A stretch of 64,000 nt of DNA from Arenibacter sp. 6A1 (GCF_012272855.1 NZ_JAAXCQ010000023.1:1-64000), one strand, 5' to 3'; positions 1 to 7,517 are shown, counted from the first letter of the stretch. Made by a program: numbers and translations. The notes: generated by a model not told the origin, from the letters alone.

Positions 1-612
1 CTAACCGATTGGGGATGGAAATAACCTTTGATAACCAATAAATTACAGCTACTCTAACGGTTTGGGGACGGCCAACAATTCTTTCTAAACGCCCCAACCC
101 AAAGGGACCGGGGACATACGCTAACCGATAGGGGATAAACAATAACTCTTGAAAAATAGGGAATTACAGCTACTCTAACGGATTGGGGACCGCCAATCAT
201 AATTTCTAAACGTCCCAACTTAAAGGAATTAAGGGCATACTCTAACCGATTGGGGATGGAAATAACCTTTGATAACCAATAAATTACAGCTACTCTAACG
301 GTTTGGGGACGGCCAACAATTCTTTCTAAACGCCCCAACCCAAAGGGATCGGGGACATACACTAACCGATAGGGGATAAACAATAACTCTTGAAAAATAG
401 GGAATTACAGCAACTCTAACGGATTGGGGACCGCCAATCATAATTTCTAAACGTCCCAACTTAAAGGAATTAAGGGCATACTCTAACCGATTGGGGATGG
501 AAATAATACTTAACTACCAGTTACTTGCACCTATTCTAACGGATTGGGGACGGTCAATCATAATTTCTAAACGTCCCAACTTAAAGGAATTACTCTAACC
601 GATTGGGGATGG
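1..612. repeat. 241-bp tandem repeat array
   Basis: The array enters from beyond the left edge. CTAACCGATTGGGGATGG recurs at 1, 242, 483 and 595, and its sister CTAACCGATAGGGGAT at 121 and 362. The period is therefore 241 bp, made of two diverged subunits of about 120 bp. Most subunits carry TTGGGGACG followed roughly 25 bases later by CGTCCCAA, a potential hairpin. The minus-strand frame through it only translates the repeat. The function is unknown; a recombination substrate or decayed spacer is possible. Confidence 0.85.
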
Positions 613-935
613 ATGAAAGTGGCATTGATAAAATGAAAAAAGGTCAAAAAAGCAAAAGAAGTATTCTTAGAGAGGAAGAAGGATATCGGTTCGTTTTGTG
701 CCAGGAGCAGGGATTCAAAAAACACAAGAGCATATTCTCTATAACTCCCATCAAGCATCATAAAATTGTTGTATTTTCTTTCTATTTAATTTGTTATTCA
801 CCTACCAATAGTATAATATTGATACTGCTATTTACTAATAGATAACAGTACCGTATTATTACTGTTATCCAAAGTAATAGGCCGATAATCAGTATATATT
901 AAACTGATATAACGAGTTATATTTAATGGCAGGAA
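613..935. repeat. Mosaic interspersed repeat, GGTC block plus hairpin block
   Basis: This copy has two modules seen elsewhere in the window. The first carries GGTCAAAAAAGCAAAA and GGTTCGTTTTGTGCC (641 to about 720). The second begins TTGTTGTATTTTC, contains the inverted pair GATAACAG/CTGTTATC and ends AACTGATATAACGAGTTATAT. Related copies lie near 4611, 14952 and 30925. The terminal GTTATAT at 916 sits just before the next small gene, like the cassette-boundary heptamers described in the findings. Confidence 0.75.
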
Positions 936-947
936 TTATGGATTAAT

Positions 948-1118
948 ATGAATGATTTAATAAATTCAATAAGAGGATTATCAGTTGTAATTAATGAGCA
1001 TCTCAGTGAGGGAAAATATAGAATGTCTTTAAGGATATTTCTATTGATAATTGCCACCTCAATGATCTACTTTGCTGGCGAAAGACTAGGGGAGTTCCTT
1101 TATTATATTCAAAACTGA
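948..1118 (+). CDS. Small membrane protein, 56 aa, unknown
   Basis: A short open frame begins with ATG 26 bases after the boundary heptamer at 916. It runs MNDLINSIRG and continues to a TGA stop. Residues about 28-42 (LRIFLLIIATSMIYF) form one plausible membrane helix, preceded by a charged stretch. I recognise no family. Its place directly after the repeat boundary, like the other plus-strand genes here, argues that it is a real cassette gene. Its size and lack of homology evidence keep confidence modest. Confidence 0.45.
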   Translation: MNDLINSIRGLSVVINEHLSEGKYRMSLRIFLLIIATSMIYFAGERLGEFLYYIQN

Positions 1119-1295
1119 ACCTCGATATTTTTTAAACATCTTATGGAACCATAATGATTTATGGATTAAATGACTGAAGTAGTTGGGAAACCTTCTCCAT
1201 AAAATGAAAAATTGAGAATGAAACAAACTTTAAAAAGTAAAAAACAAGATGAATATTTCTTCTAAAAGGAATAATTCTAACCAAAACCACTAAAT
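1119..1295. other. Noncoding AT-rich gap
   Basis: AT-rich sequence between the small membrane-protein frame and the palindromic junction. I see no open frame, terminator or recognisable repeat in it. Confidence 0.5.
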
Positions 1296-1500
1296 ATAAC
1301 AGTGTGTATAATTAAGCAAGGCTACCTAGTAAAAAGAAAAATATTACTGGGATTAATGATCAAGGAAGGCTGAGACTAATCGAGCAAACCAGTTTTGCTG
1401 GCCGCCAAGAGTGCTTACCCCCATGCATCACCCCATTGTAAGCACGCCAAGGGCACAAAACTGGTCAAACCTTGCCAAATCATACACAAGAACGTTAGCT
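1296..1500. repeat. Long palindromic cassette junction, copy 1 (attC-like)
   Basis: This imperfect palindrome of about 205 bp runs from AACAGTGTGTATAATTAAGC to CATACACAAGAACGTTAGCT. The outer arms GTGTATAA and CATACAC are complementary, and the inner arms ACCAGTTTTG/CAAAACTGGT and GTGCTTAC/GTAAGCAC pair as well. A near-identical copy lies at 32176. The right end GTTAGCT resembles an integron R' core (GTTRRRY), and the hydrolase gene begins 15 bases later. Calling it a recombination site is inference. Confidence 0.7.
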
Positions 1501-1514
1501 ACAATTAAAACAAG

Positions 1515-2390
1515 ATGAAAATTATACCAAAATTATTCATTTTCCTTCTTACAGGTTTATTCTCTTTAATCTCAACAGCTCAAGTTCAATTAAACTTTGA
1601 TTTTGATACACCATATGGCAACAACCAAGCTGTTGGGAAATATGTTGAAATTAATGGAGCTAGGATTTATTTCGAGGAGTATGGTGAAGGAGAGCCTCTT
1701 TTACTTATTCATGGAAATGGTGGAAGTATTATTTGGATGGGTAATCAAATAGATTATTTCAAAAAAAAATACAGAGTAATTGTTGCGGATAGCCGAGGGC
1801 AAGGAAAGTCTGAATTAAAAACTGATTCATTGACGTATAAGCAAATCACAGAAGATTGGGAAGGATTGGTAAATCATTTAAAACTTGATTCCCTAAATAT
1901 TATTGGCTGGAGTGACGGTGGAATAATTGGTCTAAAAATGGGAATTAACAATAAAGTCAAGATTAAAAAAATTGTGTCTATGGCTGCAAATCTAAGACCA
2001 GATACAACAGCAGTTCATCCATACGTGGTTGATATAATCAAAAAAGAATTTGACGTGGTAAAATTAAAAATAAAAGAAAAAGACAAAACCCAAAATTGGA
2101 ATTTGAAAAAACAACTTTTAGGATTAGTTGGAGAACAACCTAATATACCAATCACAGATCTTTCCAAAGTTAAAGCAAAAGTATTAATCTTGGCTGGAGA
2201 TGAAGATGTAATTAAAAGCGAGCATAGTATTGAAATATATGAAAATCTCGAAAAGGCACAACTTTGTATTATGCCAGGTGAAACACATTTTACTCCTTCC
2301 TCTAATCCAGATTTATTTAACAGTATTGCGAATAGATTTTTGTCAGAACCTTTTAAAAGGCCAAAGTCTGATGCATTTATAAATAACTAA
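1515..2390 (+). CDS. Secreted alpha/beta hydrolase
   Basis: A 291-aa alpha/beta-hydrolase fold protein with an N-terminal signal peptide (about residues 1-22, ending STAQ), so probably exported to the periplasm. The oxyanion-region motif HGNGG is at 66-70 and the nucleophile elbow GWSDGG places Ser133. Asp229 (in GDEDV) and His258 (in GETHF) complete a plausible triad. Family members hydrolyse esters or related bonds; the substrate cannot be told. It stands alone between a palindromic junction and a truncated junction arm that begins 19 bases after its stop, the layout of a single-gene cassette. The upstream spacing leaves little room for its own promoter. Confidence 0.85.
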   Translation: MKIIPKLFIFLLTGLFSLISTAQVQLNFDFDTPYGNNQAVGKYVEINGARIYFEEYGEGEPLLLIHGNGGSIIWMGNQIDYFKKKYRVIVADSRGQGKSELKTDSLTYKQITEDWEGLVNHLKLDSLNIIGWSDGGIIGLKMGINNKVKIKKIVSMAANLRPDTTAVHPYVVDIIKKEFDVVKLKIKEKDKTQNWNLKKQLLGLVGEQPNIPITDLSKVKAKVLILAGDEDVIKSEHSIEIYENLEKAQLCIMPGETHFTPSSNPDLFNSIANRFLSEPFKRPKSDAFINN

Positions 2391-2404
2391 TGCTAAAAAA
2401 TAAC

Positions 2405-2520
2405 TGTAGCTAACAAAACCTAAACGTAATGCGGACTTTAGGGCAAAACCGAAAGGTCTGTGTATATTTATAAAGTCGCTAAATCTTATGGATTTAGCTT
2501 TGGAACAAGAAAAAATAAAA
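2405..2520. repeat. Truncated cassette junction, left arm only
   Basis: Starts with GTAGCTAACAAAACCTAAAC and continues AATGCGGACTTTAGGGC, AAAGGTCTGTGTATATTTAT and AAGTCGCTAAATCTTATGG. This matches the left part of the complete junction at 16505. The right arm and the GTTRNNY end are missing, and the sequence runs into the ArsR promoter region instead. Confidence 0.6.
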
Positions 2521-2587
2521 CTAATCAATAAGCTGAAAAAACCAATAACTTCAAAAAAACAAGAATTCACTTTTATATATCGAGATT

Positions 2588-2601
2588 TGTAGATATGTTT
2601 G
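2588..2601 (+). promoter_or_regulatory. Inverted 14-mer, copy 1, with -7 box
   Basis: TGTAGATATGTTTG lies four bases before the ArsR start codon and matches, in inverted orientation, the site at 2920-2933 just after that gene. It contains TATGTTTG, the Bacteroidetes -7 form TAnnTTTG, so the transcript would be nearly leaderless. A regulator bound here would block its own transcription. Operator function is inferred. Confidence 0.5.
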
Positions 2602-2605
2602 CTTT

Positions 2606-2908
2606 ATGGATATAAAAATAGCAACAGAAATAGGAAAATGTTTATCTAACGAAACCAGAGTGCAAATATTGGAATGGCTAAAAGAACCAGAAAAAAACTT
2701 TCCACCACACGAAACATTGAAGCACTTTGAAGATGGAGTTTGCGTAACCTATATTCACGAAAAAGCAGGGCTTTCTCAATCCACAATTTCAACATATTTA
2801 ACCAATATGGAAAGATGTGGGCTTTTAATTTCAACAAGGCACGGAAAATGGTCTTATCTAAAGAGAAATGAAAAGACAATTAAGGAATATATCAATTTTA
2901 TAAGCTAA
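2606..2908 (+). CDS. ArsR-family winged-helix regulator
   Basis: A 100-aa helix-turn-helix protein of ArsR/SmtB type. LSNETRVQILEWL near the N-terminus is the family's opening helix pair. The recognition region is about residues 48-80 (TYIHEKAGLSQSTISTYLTN, then MERCGLLISTRHGKW, a beta-wing). The classical metal-binding ELCVCD motif is absent, so metal sensing is not supported. It is followed at 45 bases by a membrane-protein gene and an SDR gene in the same direction. A 14-bp sequence is repeated in inverted orientation on both sides, suggesting that it regulates itself and the two downstream genes. Confidence 0.85.
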   Translation: MDIKIATEIGKCLSNETRVQILEWLKEPEKNFPPHETLKHFEDGVCVTYIHEKAGLSQSTISTYLTNMERCGLLISTRHGKWSYLKRNEKTIKEYINFIS

Positions 2909-2919
2909 AAAAATTTGAC

Positions 2920-2933
2920 CAAACATATCTACA
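2920..2933. promoter_or_regulatory. Inverted 14-mer, copy 2
   Basis: CAAACATATCTACA is the exact reverse complement of the element at 2588-2601. It falls in the gap between the ArsR gene and the next gene, 20 bases before that ATG. It is a candidate second operator or a loop partner for the first. Confidence 0.45.
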
Positions 2934-2952
2934 TATAGCAATATAACAAACT

Positions 2953-3252
2953 ATGAAAACTATAATTGACATTCTTGGTTGGTCAGGTTCAGGCTTCATA
3001 ATTCTTGCCTATTCCCTAACACTTATTTCAAATAAAAAGTATTTAGATTATTGTAAGTATTTAAACTTGTTTGGAGGACTTTTAATAGCTATAAACTGTT
3101 ATTATTATAATGCAATCCCACCATTTGTCACCAATTTTCTTTGGAGTGTCATTGCAACTTTAACGATATATAAGTACAAAAGAGAAATGCAACAAAACTC
3201 AATGTTTAACTTAAAAAATAAACACAATGAAATTTTTAATTATTGGAGGTAA
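2953..3252 (+). CDS. CBU_0592-like small membrane protein
   Basis: A 99-aa integral membrane protein with three hydrophobic segments (about 4-26, 36-51 and 57-74). GWSGSGFIILAYSL near the N-terminus, the central YLNLFGG and the later PPFVTNFLWSVIA recall the CBU_0592 domain, a family of unknown function. The recognition is from motif spacing only. Its stop lies 26 bases inside the following SDR gene, so the two are probably translated together. They may form one ArsR-controlled unit with the regulator upstream. Confidence 0.65.
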   Translation: MKTIIDILGWSGSGFIILAYSLTLISNKKYLDYCKYLNLFGGLLIAINCYYYNAIPPFVTNFLWSVIATLTIYKYKREMQQNSMFNLKNKHNEIFNYWR

Positions 3253-3829
3253 CGGAACAATTGGGAAAACTGTTGTTTCACACTTTAAAGAAAAGAACGA
3301 AGTCCTAATAGCTGGGCGGACTAACGGAGACGTGACTGTAGATATTGCTAATAGTAATTCAATAAAGTCTATGTTTGAGAAGGTTGGTATAGTGGATGCT
3401 ATAATTTGTATTGCTGGAGAAGCCAAATGGGCAGATTTTAATGAACTTACTGAAGACGACTACTACATTGGATTAAAAAGTAAATTAATGGGACAAGTAA
3501 ACCTTGTACGAATCGGACAAAATTATTTAAATCCAAATGGTTCGATTACTTTGTCAACAGGAATTTTGGCAGACGACCCAGTTGTAAAAACAACAAGTGC
3601 ATCTATGGTAAATGGTGGAATACATAGTTTTGTAAAAGCTGTTACACTTGAAATTGAAAACGGAATTAGAGTAAATGTGGTTTCTTCTGGAATGGTGGAA
3701 GATGCATATGAAAAATACAAAGATTATTTCCCAGGACACAATCCGATACCAATGAAAAAAGTAATTAACGGATATGTGAGAAGTGTAAACGGAAAAGGAA
3801 ATGGCGAAATAATTAGAATTTACGACTAA
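3227..3829 (+). CDS. Short SDR-family oxidoreductase-like protein
   Basis: A 200-aa Rossmann-fold protein with the dinucleotide-binding loop GGNGTIG at residues 7-13. NVVSSGMVED late in the chain resembles the SDR segment after the active site. The expected catalytic Tyr-x-x-x-Lys is not evident; that region reads SASMVNGGIHSFVKA. It therefore fits the short atypical SDR group often found beside ArsR regulators rather than a classical dehydrogenase. The start overlaps the upstream membrane-protein gene by 26 bases. Substrate and cofactor are unknown, and redox activity should not be assumed. Confidence 0.75.
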   Translation: MKFLIIGGNGTIGKTVVSHFKEKNEVLIAGRTNGDVTVDIANSNSIKSMFEKVGIVDAIICIAGEAKWADFNELTEDDYYIGLKSKLMGQVNLVRIGQNYLNPNGSITLSTGILADDPVVKTTSASMVNGGIHSFVKAVTLEIENGIRVNVVSSGMVEDAYEKYKDYFPGHNPIPMKKVINGYVRSVNGKGNGEIIRIYD

Positions 3830-3834
3830 TAAAA

Positions 3835-3905
3835 GCCAGTTGCCAACAAAACCTATGAAGTAATGCGGGCTCTGATCCTCAATCTAAAGTTTTGTCTATA
3901 TTTAT
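3835..3905. repeat. Truncated cassette junction, left arm only
   Basis: AGTTGCCAACAAAACCTATG, then AATGCGGGCTCTGATC and AAGTTTTGTCTATATTTATG, matches the left arm of the complete junction at 16505. It begins within ten bases of the SDR stop. At about 3903 it changes abruptly into a coding remnant, so the right arm has been lost by recombination or deletion. Confidence 0.6.
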
Positions 3906-4094
3906 GAAAACTTTTTTGATTATTGGCTTACCGAACAATACAATTTGAGATATGATAGTCCTGTATTTGTAGCTAATTCTAGTAGCATGACCAAAGATAT
4001 TATTGGACTTAGGGATTTTTTTAAAATACTTGTCTGGGGGCTAGGAATTTTTATTGTTCCAATATTTTATATTTTTAAGAAAAAAGGCAAGTAA
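3903..4094 (+). pseudogene. C-terminal remnant of a membrane protein gene
   Basis: A frame without an initiating ATG at its 5' end reads FDYWLTEQYNLRYDSPVFVA, then a membrane helix (KILVWGLGIFIVPIFYIF) and a KKKGK tail. It is open from the junction boundary to a TAA that overlaps the next start codon (TAATG). This looks like the 3' end of a gene whose front was replaced by the truncated junction. An internal ATG at 3987 could still give a 35-aa single-helix peptide. The family is unknown. Confidence 0.5.
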
Positions 4095-4408
4095 TGGACA
4101 AATCAGAACTCAAAAAAGAAATAGATTGGTTAACAGAGTTGCACAAAGAAGTGGTACCTCTAGAAAGAAAATTTAAAAATGGAACAAATAAGAAAGTAAG
4201 AAAATCCGCAGAGGAGGACTTACGGTCAAAAATGTACCTTTTTGAAAGAAAAATCGAAAATAACCCATCTCTTTTTGACAAAATTTATCCGAAAGAAATG
4301 TCCACAATGGGAAGGACAATTTACTCCGAGGGGTTCGAAAATGTTCGGAATTTCACTGAAGAATTAAGCGATTTGTTGGAGAGATTAAATCGGTCTTTAA
4401 ATAACTAG
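4094..4408 (+). CDS. Hypothetical charged helical protein, 104 aa
   Basis: A soluble, strongly charged, mostly helical protein (MDKSELKKEIDWLTELHKEV at the start, LSDLLERLNRSL near the end) without a signal peptide. I recognise no family. Its start overlaps the stop of the upstream coding remnant by one base (TAATG), suggesting that the two were once a coupled gene pair. Sixteen bases after its stop comes GTACAAC and a repeat mosaic, like the ends of the other cassette genes. Confidence 0.6.
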   Translation: MDKSELKKEIDWLTELHKEVVPLERKFKNGTNKKVRKSAEEDLRSKMYLFERKIENNPSLFDKIYPKEMSTMGRTIYSEGFENVRNFTEELSDLLERLNRSLNN

Positions 4409-4423
4409 ATGGACAAAAACTGT

Positions 4424-4902
4424 GTACAACAACTAAGAATTCCGCCCGCCGATAGGCCAGGATTGAATATCTTGAATACGGGGTATGAAGCCCATCGGTG
4501 CGAAAACGTACGCTAAGAACTCAAGTTCAAATTAAGTAAAAAATTTGAAATAGGCCCAGTGGATTGATAACTATCAACAGAGGACATGTACTAAATATGA
4601 TATAGTTATAAAATGAAGAAGGTCAAAAAAGCAAGAAGTATATCTAGAGAGGAAGAAAGATAGCGGTTCGATTTGTGCTAAGAGCAAGGATTCAAAAAAC
4701 ACTCAAGAGCATATTCTCTATACCTCACCTCAAGCATCATTAAACTGTTGTATTTTCTTTCTAAATAATTTGGCATTCACCTACCAATATTATAATGTTG
4801 ATACTGCCATTTATAAATAGATATCTATACGGTATTATTGCTATTATCCATAAGTAATTAGCCGATAAATAGTGTATATTAAACTGATATAACTAGTTGT
4901 GC
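4424..4902. repeat. Composite repeat between cassettes
   Basis: Four repeat modules follow each other. They are CCCGCCGATAGGCCAGG (also near 6990 and 53108), the GGTATGAAGCCCATCGG block from 4482 (also at 6061 and 13199), the GGTC block from 4621, and the hairpin block ending AACTAGTTGTGC. It begins GTACAAC just after one gene and ends GTTGTGC 40 bases before the next. This composite of about 480 bp is too long for a typical attC but has matching ends. Confidence 0.65.
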
Positions 4903-4941
4903 AACATATTGATAAACAAACTGAAATACTCATTGCCGATT

Positions 4942-5301
4942 ATGACTTTCAATTTTTTCATTGTATTTTCAAGTATCGTAACTGGATCAATTGGATTAAT
5001 TGGTGGAATGATTTTTAAAAAGAACCCTCCAAAAAAAATTAATTGGTGGTACGGATATCGGACAAAACGCTCAATGGAAAACCAAGAAAAATGGGATTAT
5101 GCACAAAAAATAGGTGCTGAAAATATGATGAAGTATTCATCAATTCCGTTTTTGACAACAATACTTGGATTTTTAATCGATATACAGAACATCGTTTTGA
5201 GTTTTGGAATAGTAATGATAAGTACTCTATTATGGGCATTTTTCAGTATTTACAAAACAGAAACTAAACTGAAATCGAAATTTGATAAAAAAGAAAAATA
5301 A
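4942..5301 (+). CDS. SdpI-family membrane protein
   Basis: A 119-aa protein with three hydrophobic segments (about 2-22, 66-86 and 88-106). Between them WWYGYRTKRSMENQEKWDYA is the signature of SdpI-like proteins, the Bacillus SdpC-immunity family, which is widespread with mostly unknown roles. I chose the ATG at 4942 because upstream in-frame TTG codons lie inside the repeat and the family begins at this point. Its stop overlaps the next gene by 20 bases. It may be a stray cassette companion of the XRE/HsdM pair rather than part of a restriction system. Confidence 0.75.
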   Translation: MTFNFFIVFSSIVTGSIGLIGGMIFKKNPPKKINWWYGYRTKRSMENQEKWDYAQKIGAENMMKYSSIPFLTTILGFLIDIQNIVLSFGIVMISTLLWAFFSIYKTETKLKSKFDKKEK

Positions 5302-5500
5302 TCGAATAAAAGAGGTTTTAGAACAGAAAGGAATAAAACAGATCTGGTTGGCTGAACAGCTTGGAAAGAGTTACAATATGGTACACTCTTACGCTCAAAA
5401 CAAAAGACAACCGAGTTTAGAAGACTTATACAAGATTGCGGAAATCTTAAATGTAGAAGTCAAAGAATTATTAATTGAAAGAACAGAGCTAAATAAATGA
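5282..5500 (+). CDS. XRE-family HTH regulator beside type I RM remnant
   Basis: A 72-aa Cro/C1-type helix-turn-helix protein. RIKEVLEQKGIKQIWLAEQL, SYNMVHSYAQNKRQPS and LEDLYKIAEILNVEVKELL give the five-helix fold. In Bacteroidota such short regulators commonly precede hsdM, often overlapping it. Here the stop overlaps the HsdM start (ATGA), which supports that pairing. It was probably a restriction-modification control protein. The partner gene is now truncated, so any present target is unclear. Confidence 0.85.
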   Translation: MIKKKNNRIKEVLEQKGIKQIWLAEQLGKSYNMVHSYAQNKRQPSLEDLYKIAEILNVEVKELLIERTELNK

Positions 5501-6114
5501 TTACAAAACAAGCATTAGGAAGCACACTTTTTGGAATGGCTGATATTCTACGTGACAAAGTAGAAGATTATAAAGCCTACATACTTTCTCTACTCTTTTT
5601 CAAACGTCTTTCAGACAATTACGAATGGGAAACGGAAAACGAAATCAAGGAATTTGTAAAACGAGAAGGAAGACAACCAACCGAAGCGGAAAGAAGAATA
5701 ATCGTAGCTCAAAAACACGATTTTAAAATTCCAGAAGGCTGTTTCTGGAAAGATGTACGTGATGCTTCACCTGACAAGAAAAATGAAAAGCTGAACAAAG
5801 CGGTAAATGAAATTGCAGACGCAAACGTTGACCGACAAGGAAAAGCAGTTTTAAAAGGTGTAATTAACACAGTTCATTGGAACGAACAAGCACCTGATGG
5901 TTCAGGAAGTAAAAAGATAAGTCCACAGGTTTTAACTTCTTTAGTTAGTTATTTGGATGCTGTGGATTTAAGCAACAAAAATGCTTCTTTTGATGTTTTA
6001 GGAGATGCTTATGAATATTTAATCAAGCGATTTGCAGACGAAAATAAAGGCGAAACTAGAGGTATGAAGCCCATCGGGGCGAGAATGTACGCTAAGAACT
6101 CAAGTACAAGTTAA
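5497..6114 (+). pseudogene. hsdM: Truncated type I restriction HsdM, N-terminal part
   Basis: The first 185 or so residues are a normal HsdM N-terminal domain (MADILRDKVEDYKAYILSLL, FFKRLSDNYEWE, FDVLGDAYEYLIKRFADENK). The frame breaks just before the GQFYTP-type motif and the methyltransferase fold. From 6061 the repeat block GGTATGAAGCCC replaces the gene and adds a tail GMKPIGARMYAKNSSTS. Motif I and NPPF are absent, so it cannot methylate DNA. Neither the rest of hsdM nor hsdS and hsdR follow, so this is the leftover of a second type I system distinct from the intact one at 22810-30784. Confidence 0.9.
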
Positions 6115-6300
6115 ATAAGAATTTGAAATAGGCCCAATGGAAGGGTAGCTTTCAACAGGGAACATGTACTGAATATGCTATAGTAATAAAATGATGAAAG
6201 GTCAAAAAAGCAAAAAAGTTGTTCTTCGATAACTCAGTTAGATTTGTGCCATGAAAAGGAATGGACTTCATAAATTATATATGTTATATATCATGCATAT
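6061..6300. repeat. GGTATGAAG block, GGTC block and AT block
   Basis: The copy begins at GGTATGAAGCCCATCGG inside the truncated hsdM, continues with TACGCTAAGAACTCAAGTAC and TTTGAAATAGGCCCAATGG, then the GGTC block (6191). It ends in an AT-rich near-palindrome around TTATATATGTTATATATCA. The same left edge occurs at 4482 and 13199. The stretch from here to the next gene is AT-rich and shows only a weak relative of the hairpin block. Confidence 0.7.
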
Positions 6301-6563
6301 ATATAATGTATAATGAAGCTGACGCTAGAATATATCCGTGATGGAACTTCACCTATAAGCTTTGATCTATTGTTTTTTCCTAAGTTTTTATTTTTTATTA
6401 GACTACAATTGTAATAATATTGGGTCCAATATTTATTATACGGATAAACCATTCGCCATTAATAGCGTTATCCAAGACAATTGCCCGAAATGCAGTGTAT
6501 GTTATTTGGGTATAACTAACCATCGTGGATTTAAAATCAATGAGCAGTTAAAAAAACAGTTAC

Positions 6564-6959
6564 ATGGTCAAAATAAAGACAATTCAAATCCTATTTCTAA
6601 TTGGAATGCTTGTAATGGGTTCTTGTAAAAACCCAAAAAAAAACACATCTGAAATACAAAATGAGGAAAAGCATGGTGCAACAGTAGATAAAGAACTTCT
6701 TGTCGGGTCCTGGAAAGACCAATCTGAATTTGCATTACATTTCACTCTTTTTAAAGATGGTTCCGCTAGTTCCGATAATATGAAAACTTTACTTTACAGA
6801 AACTGGGAAGTACAAGGAAACCAAATTACCTTCACAGTTGAAAGTATTGGAAATGGCACATCCTTTATGGATGATGAAACCTACATTATTGATCGATTGA
6901 CTAAAGATAGTTTGATTTTGAAAAATGGAGAATATATATTTGAATACACCAAGGAATAA
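6564..6959 (+). CDS. Lipocalin-like lipoprotein
   Basis: A 131-aa predicted lipoprotein. The signal peptide ends in the lipobox LVMGSC, so the mature protein would start at Cys21 and be anchored in a membrane. The rest reads as a small beta-sandwich or lipocalin-like domain (LLVGSWKDQSEFALHFTLFK, NWEVQGNQITFTVES, TYIIDRLTKDSLILK), a pattern common in flavobacterial lipocalin-family lipoproteins of unknown ligand. It stands alone downstream of the repeat mosaic and is followed by CCCGCCGACAGGCCAGG, the module that also follows the genes at 4094 and 52778. Confidence 0.7.
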   Translation: MVKIKTIQILFLIGMLVMGSCKNPKKNTSEIQNEEKHGATVDKELLVGSWKDQSEFALHFTLFKDGSASSDNMKTLLYRNWEVQGNQITFTVESIGNGTSFMDDETYIIDRLTKDSLILKNGEYIFEYTKE

Positions 6960-6984
6960 AAAAGAAACGCCAATCACTAAGTTC

Positions 6985-7010
6985 AACCCGCCGACAGGCC
7001 AGGGCGAGAA
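6985..7010. repeat. CCCGCCGA repeat module
   Basis: ACCCGCCGACAGGCCAGGGC matches modules near 4440 and 53108. All three follow the 3' end of a plus-strand gene by 25 to 40 bases. Confidence 0.6.
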
Positions 7011-7204
7011 AATAATAGCTTTAAAGCTGGATTCTAAAGAAATTACCTGTTAACGGTAATTTCGTCCCATTTATCCTTATAAGGCCTAAGCACTTCACTA
7101 AAAAAGAACTTCCCTGAGAAAACGGGTTGCTTGAAAACAATATAAAAGGAAAAAAATCGTATTTTTACCTTCGAAAGAAGCAAACGCAAGTTTGAATCGA
7201 AAAG

Positions 7205-7237
7205 CGGAATTACCTTAATGGTGGTTCCGTTTTTTTT
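7205..7237 (+). terminator. Rho-independent terminator-like hairpin
   Basis: CGGAATTACC and GGTGGTTCCG pair around TTAAT and are followed by eight T residues. It could end transcription from the upstream lipoprotein gene about 245 bases away, or terminate a small RNA whose promoter might lie near 7150. No open frame occupies the interval. Confidence 0.6.
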
Positions 7238-7241
7238 ATTT

Positions 7242-7517
7242 TTATAGGGTCTTTGCCGTAGGTTCGTTCTTTCCCCTCTGGTAACTTTTCAAAAGCGCGC
7301 CTAAATCCCCTTTTTTGTACTCATAAATGTTGAACCATATCCAGTTGGGAAATGCCTTGGTGATAAAACTGGTAAAGCTCAAAAGGTTGTTGACGTTCTG
7401 ATATTTTTTGAAAGAGCAGTTAGGGCATTTGACATCGATTCTTTTTTTCTCGTTGACCTTTGTCTGGCATTCTCCACAAAGGACTTTAATGATTGCTCTA
7501 TAACGGATATGAGCCAT
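7242..7517 (-). CDS. Zinc-ribbon-like small protein, 91 aa
   Basis: A small basic protein with the cysteine pairs CGEC (about 14-17) and CPNC (about 31-34), typical of a zinc ribbon. The C-terminal half is aromatic (FPNWIWFNIYEYKKGDLGAL). No defined family is recognised. It is the last gene of a minus-strand group of short proteins (8513 to 7242) that resembles the small-gene modules of Bacteroidota conjugative elements. DNA or RNA binding would be a guess based on the zinc motif. Confidence 0.6.
   Translation of the reverse strand: MAHIRYRAIIKVLCGECQTKVNEKKRIDVKCPNCSFKKYQNVNNLLSFTSFITKAFPNWIWFNIYEYKKGDLGALLKSYQRGKNEPTAKTL

Noticed and set aside
54-383. Minus-strand 109-codon frame with internal repeats
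   Set aside because: It is the translation of the 241-bp tandem array; the amino-acid repeats follow directly from the DNA repeat and no start signal is evident.
1-612. CRISPR array
   Set aside because: The units are 120-241 bp, similar across their full length, with no unique spacers and no cas genes in the window.
6362-6628. 88-aa plus-strand frame before the lipoprotein
   Set aside because: It overlaps the AT-rich repeat and the lipoprotein start in another frame, and its Cys/Asn-rich content shows no protein-like pattern.
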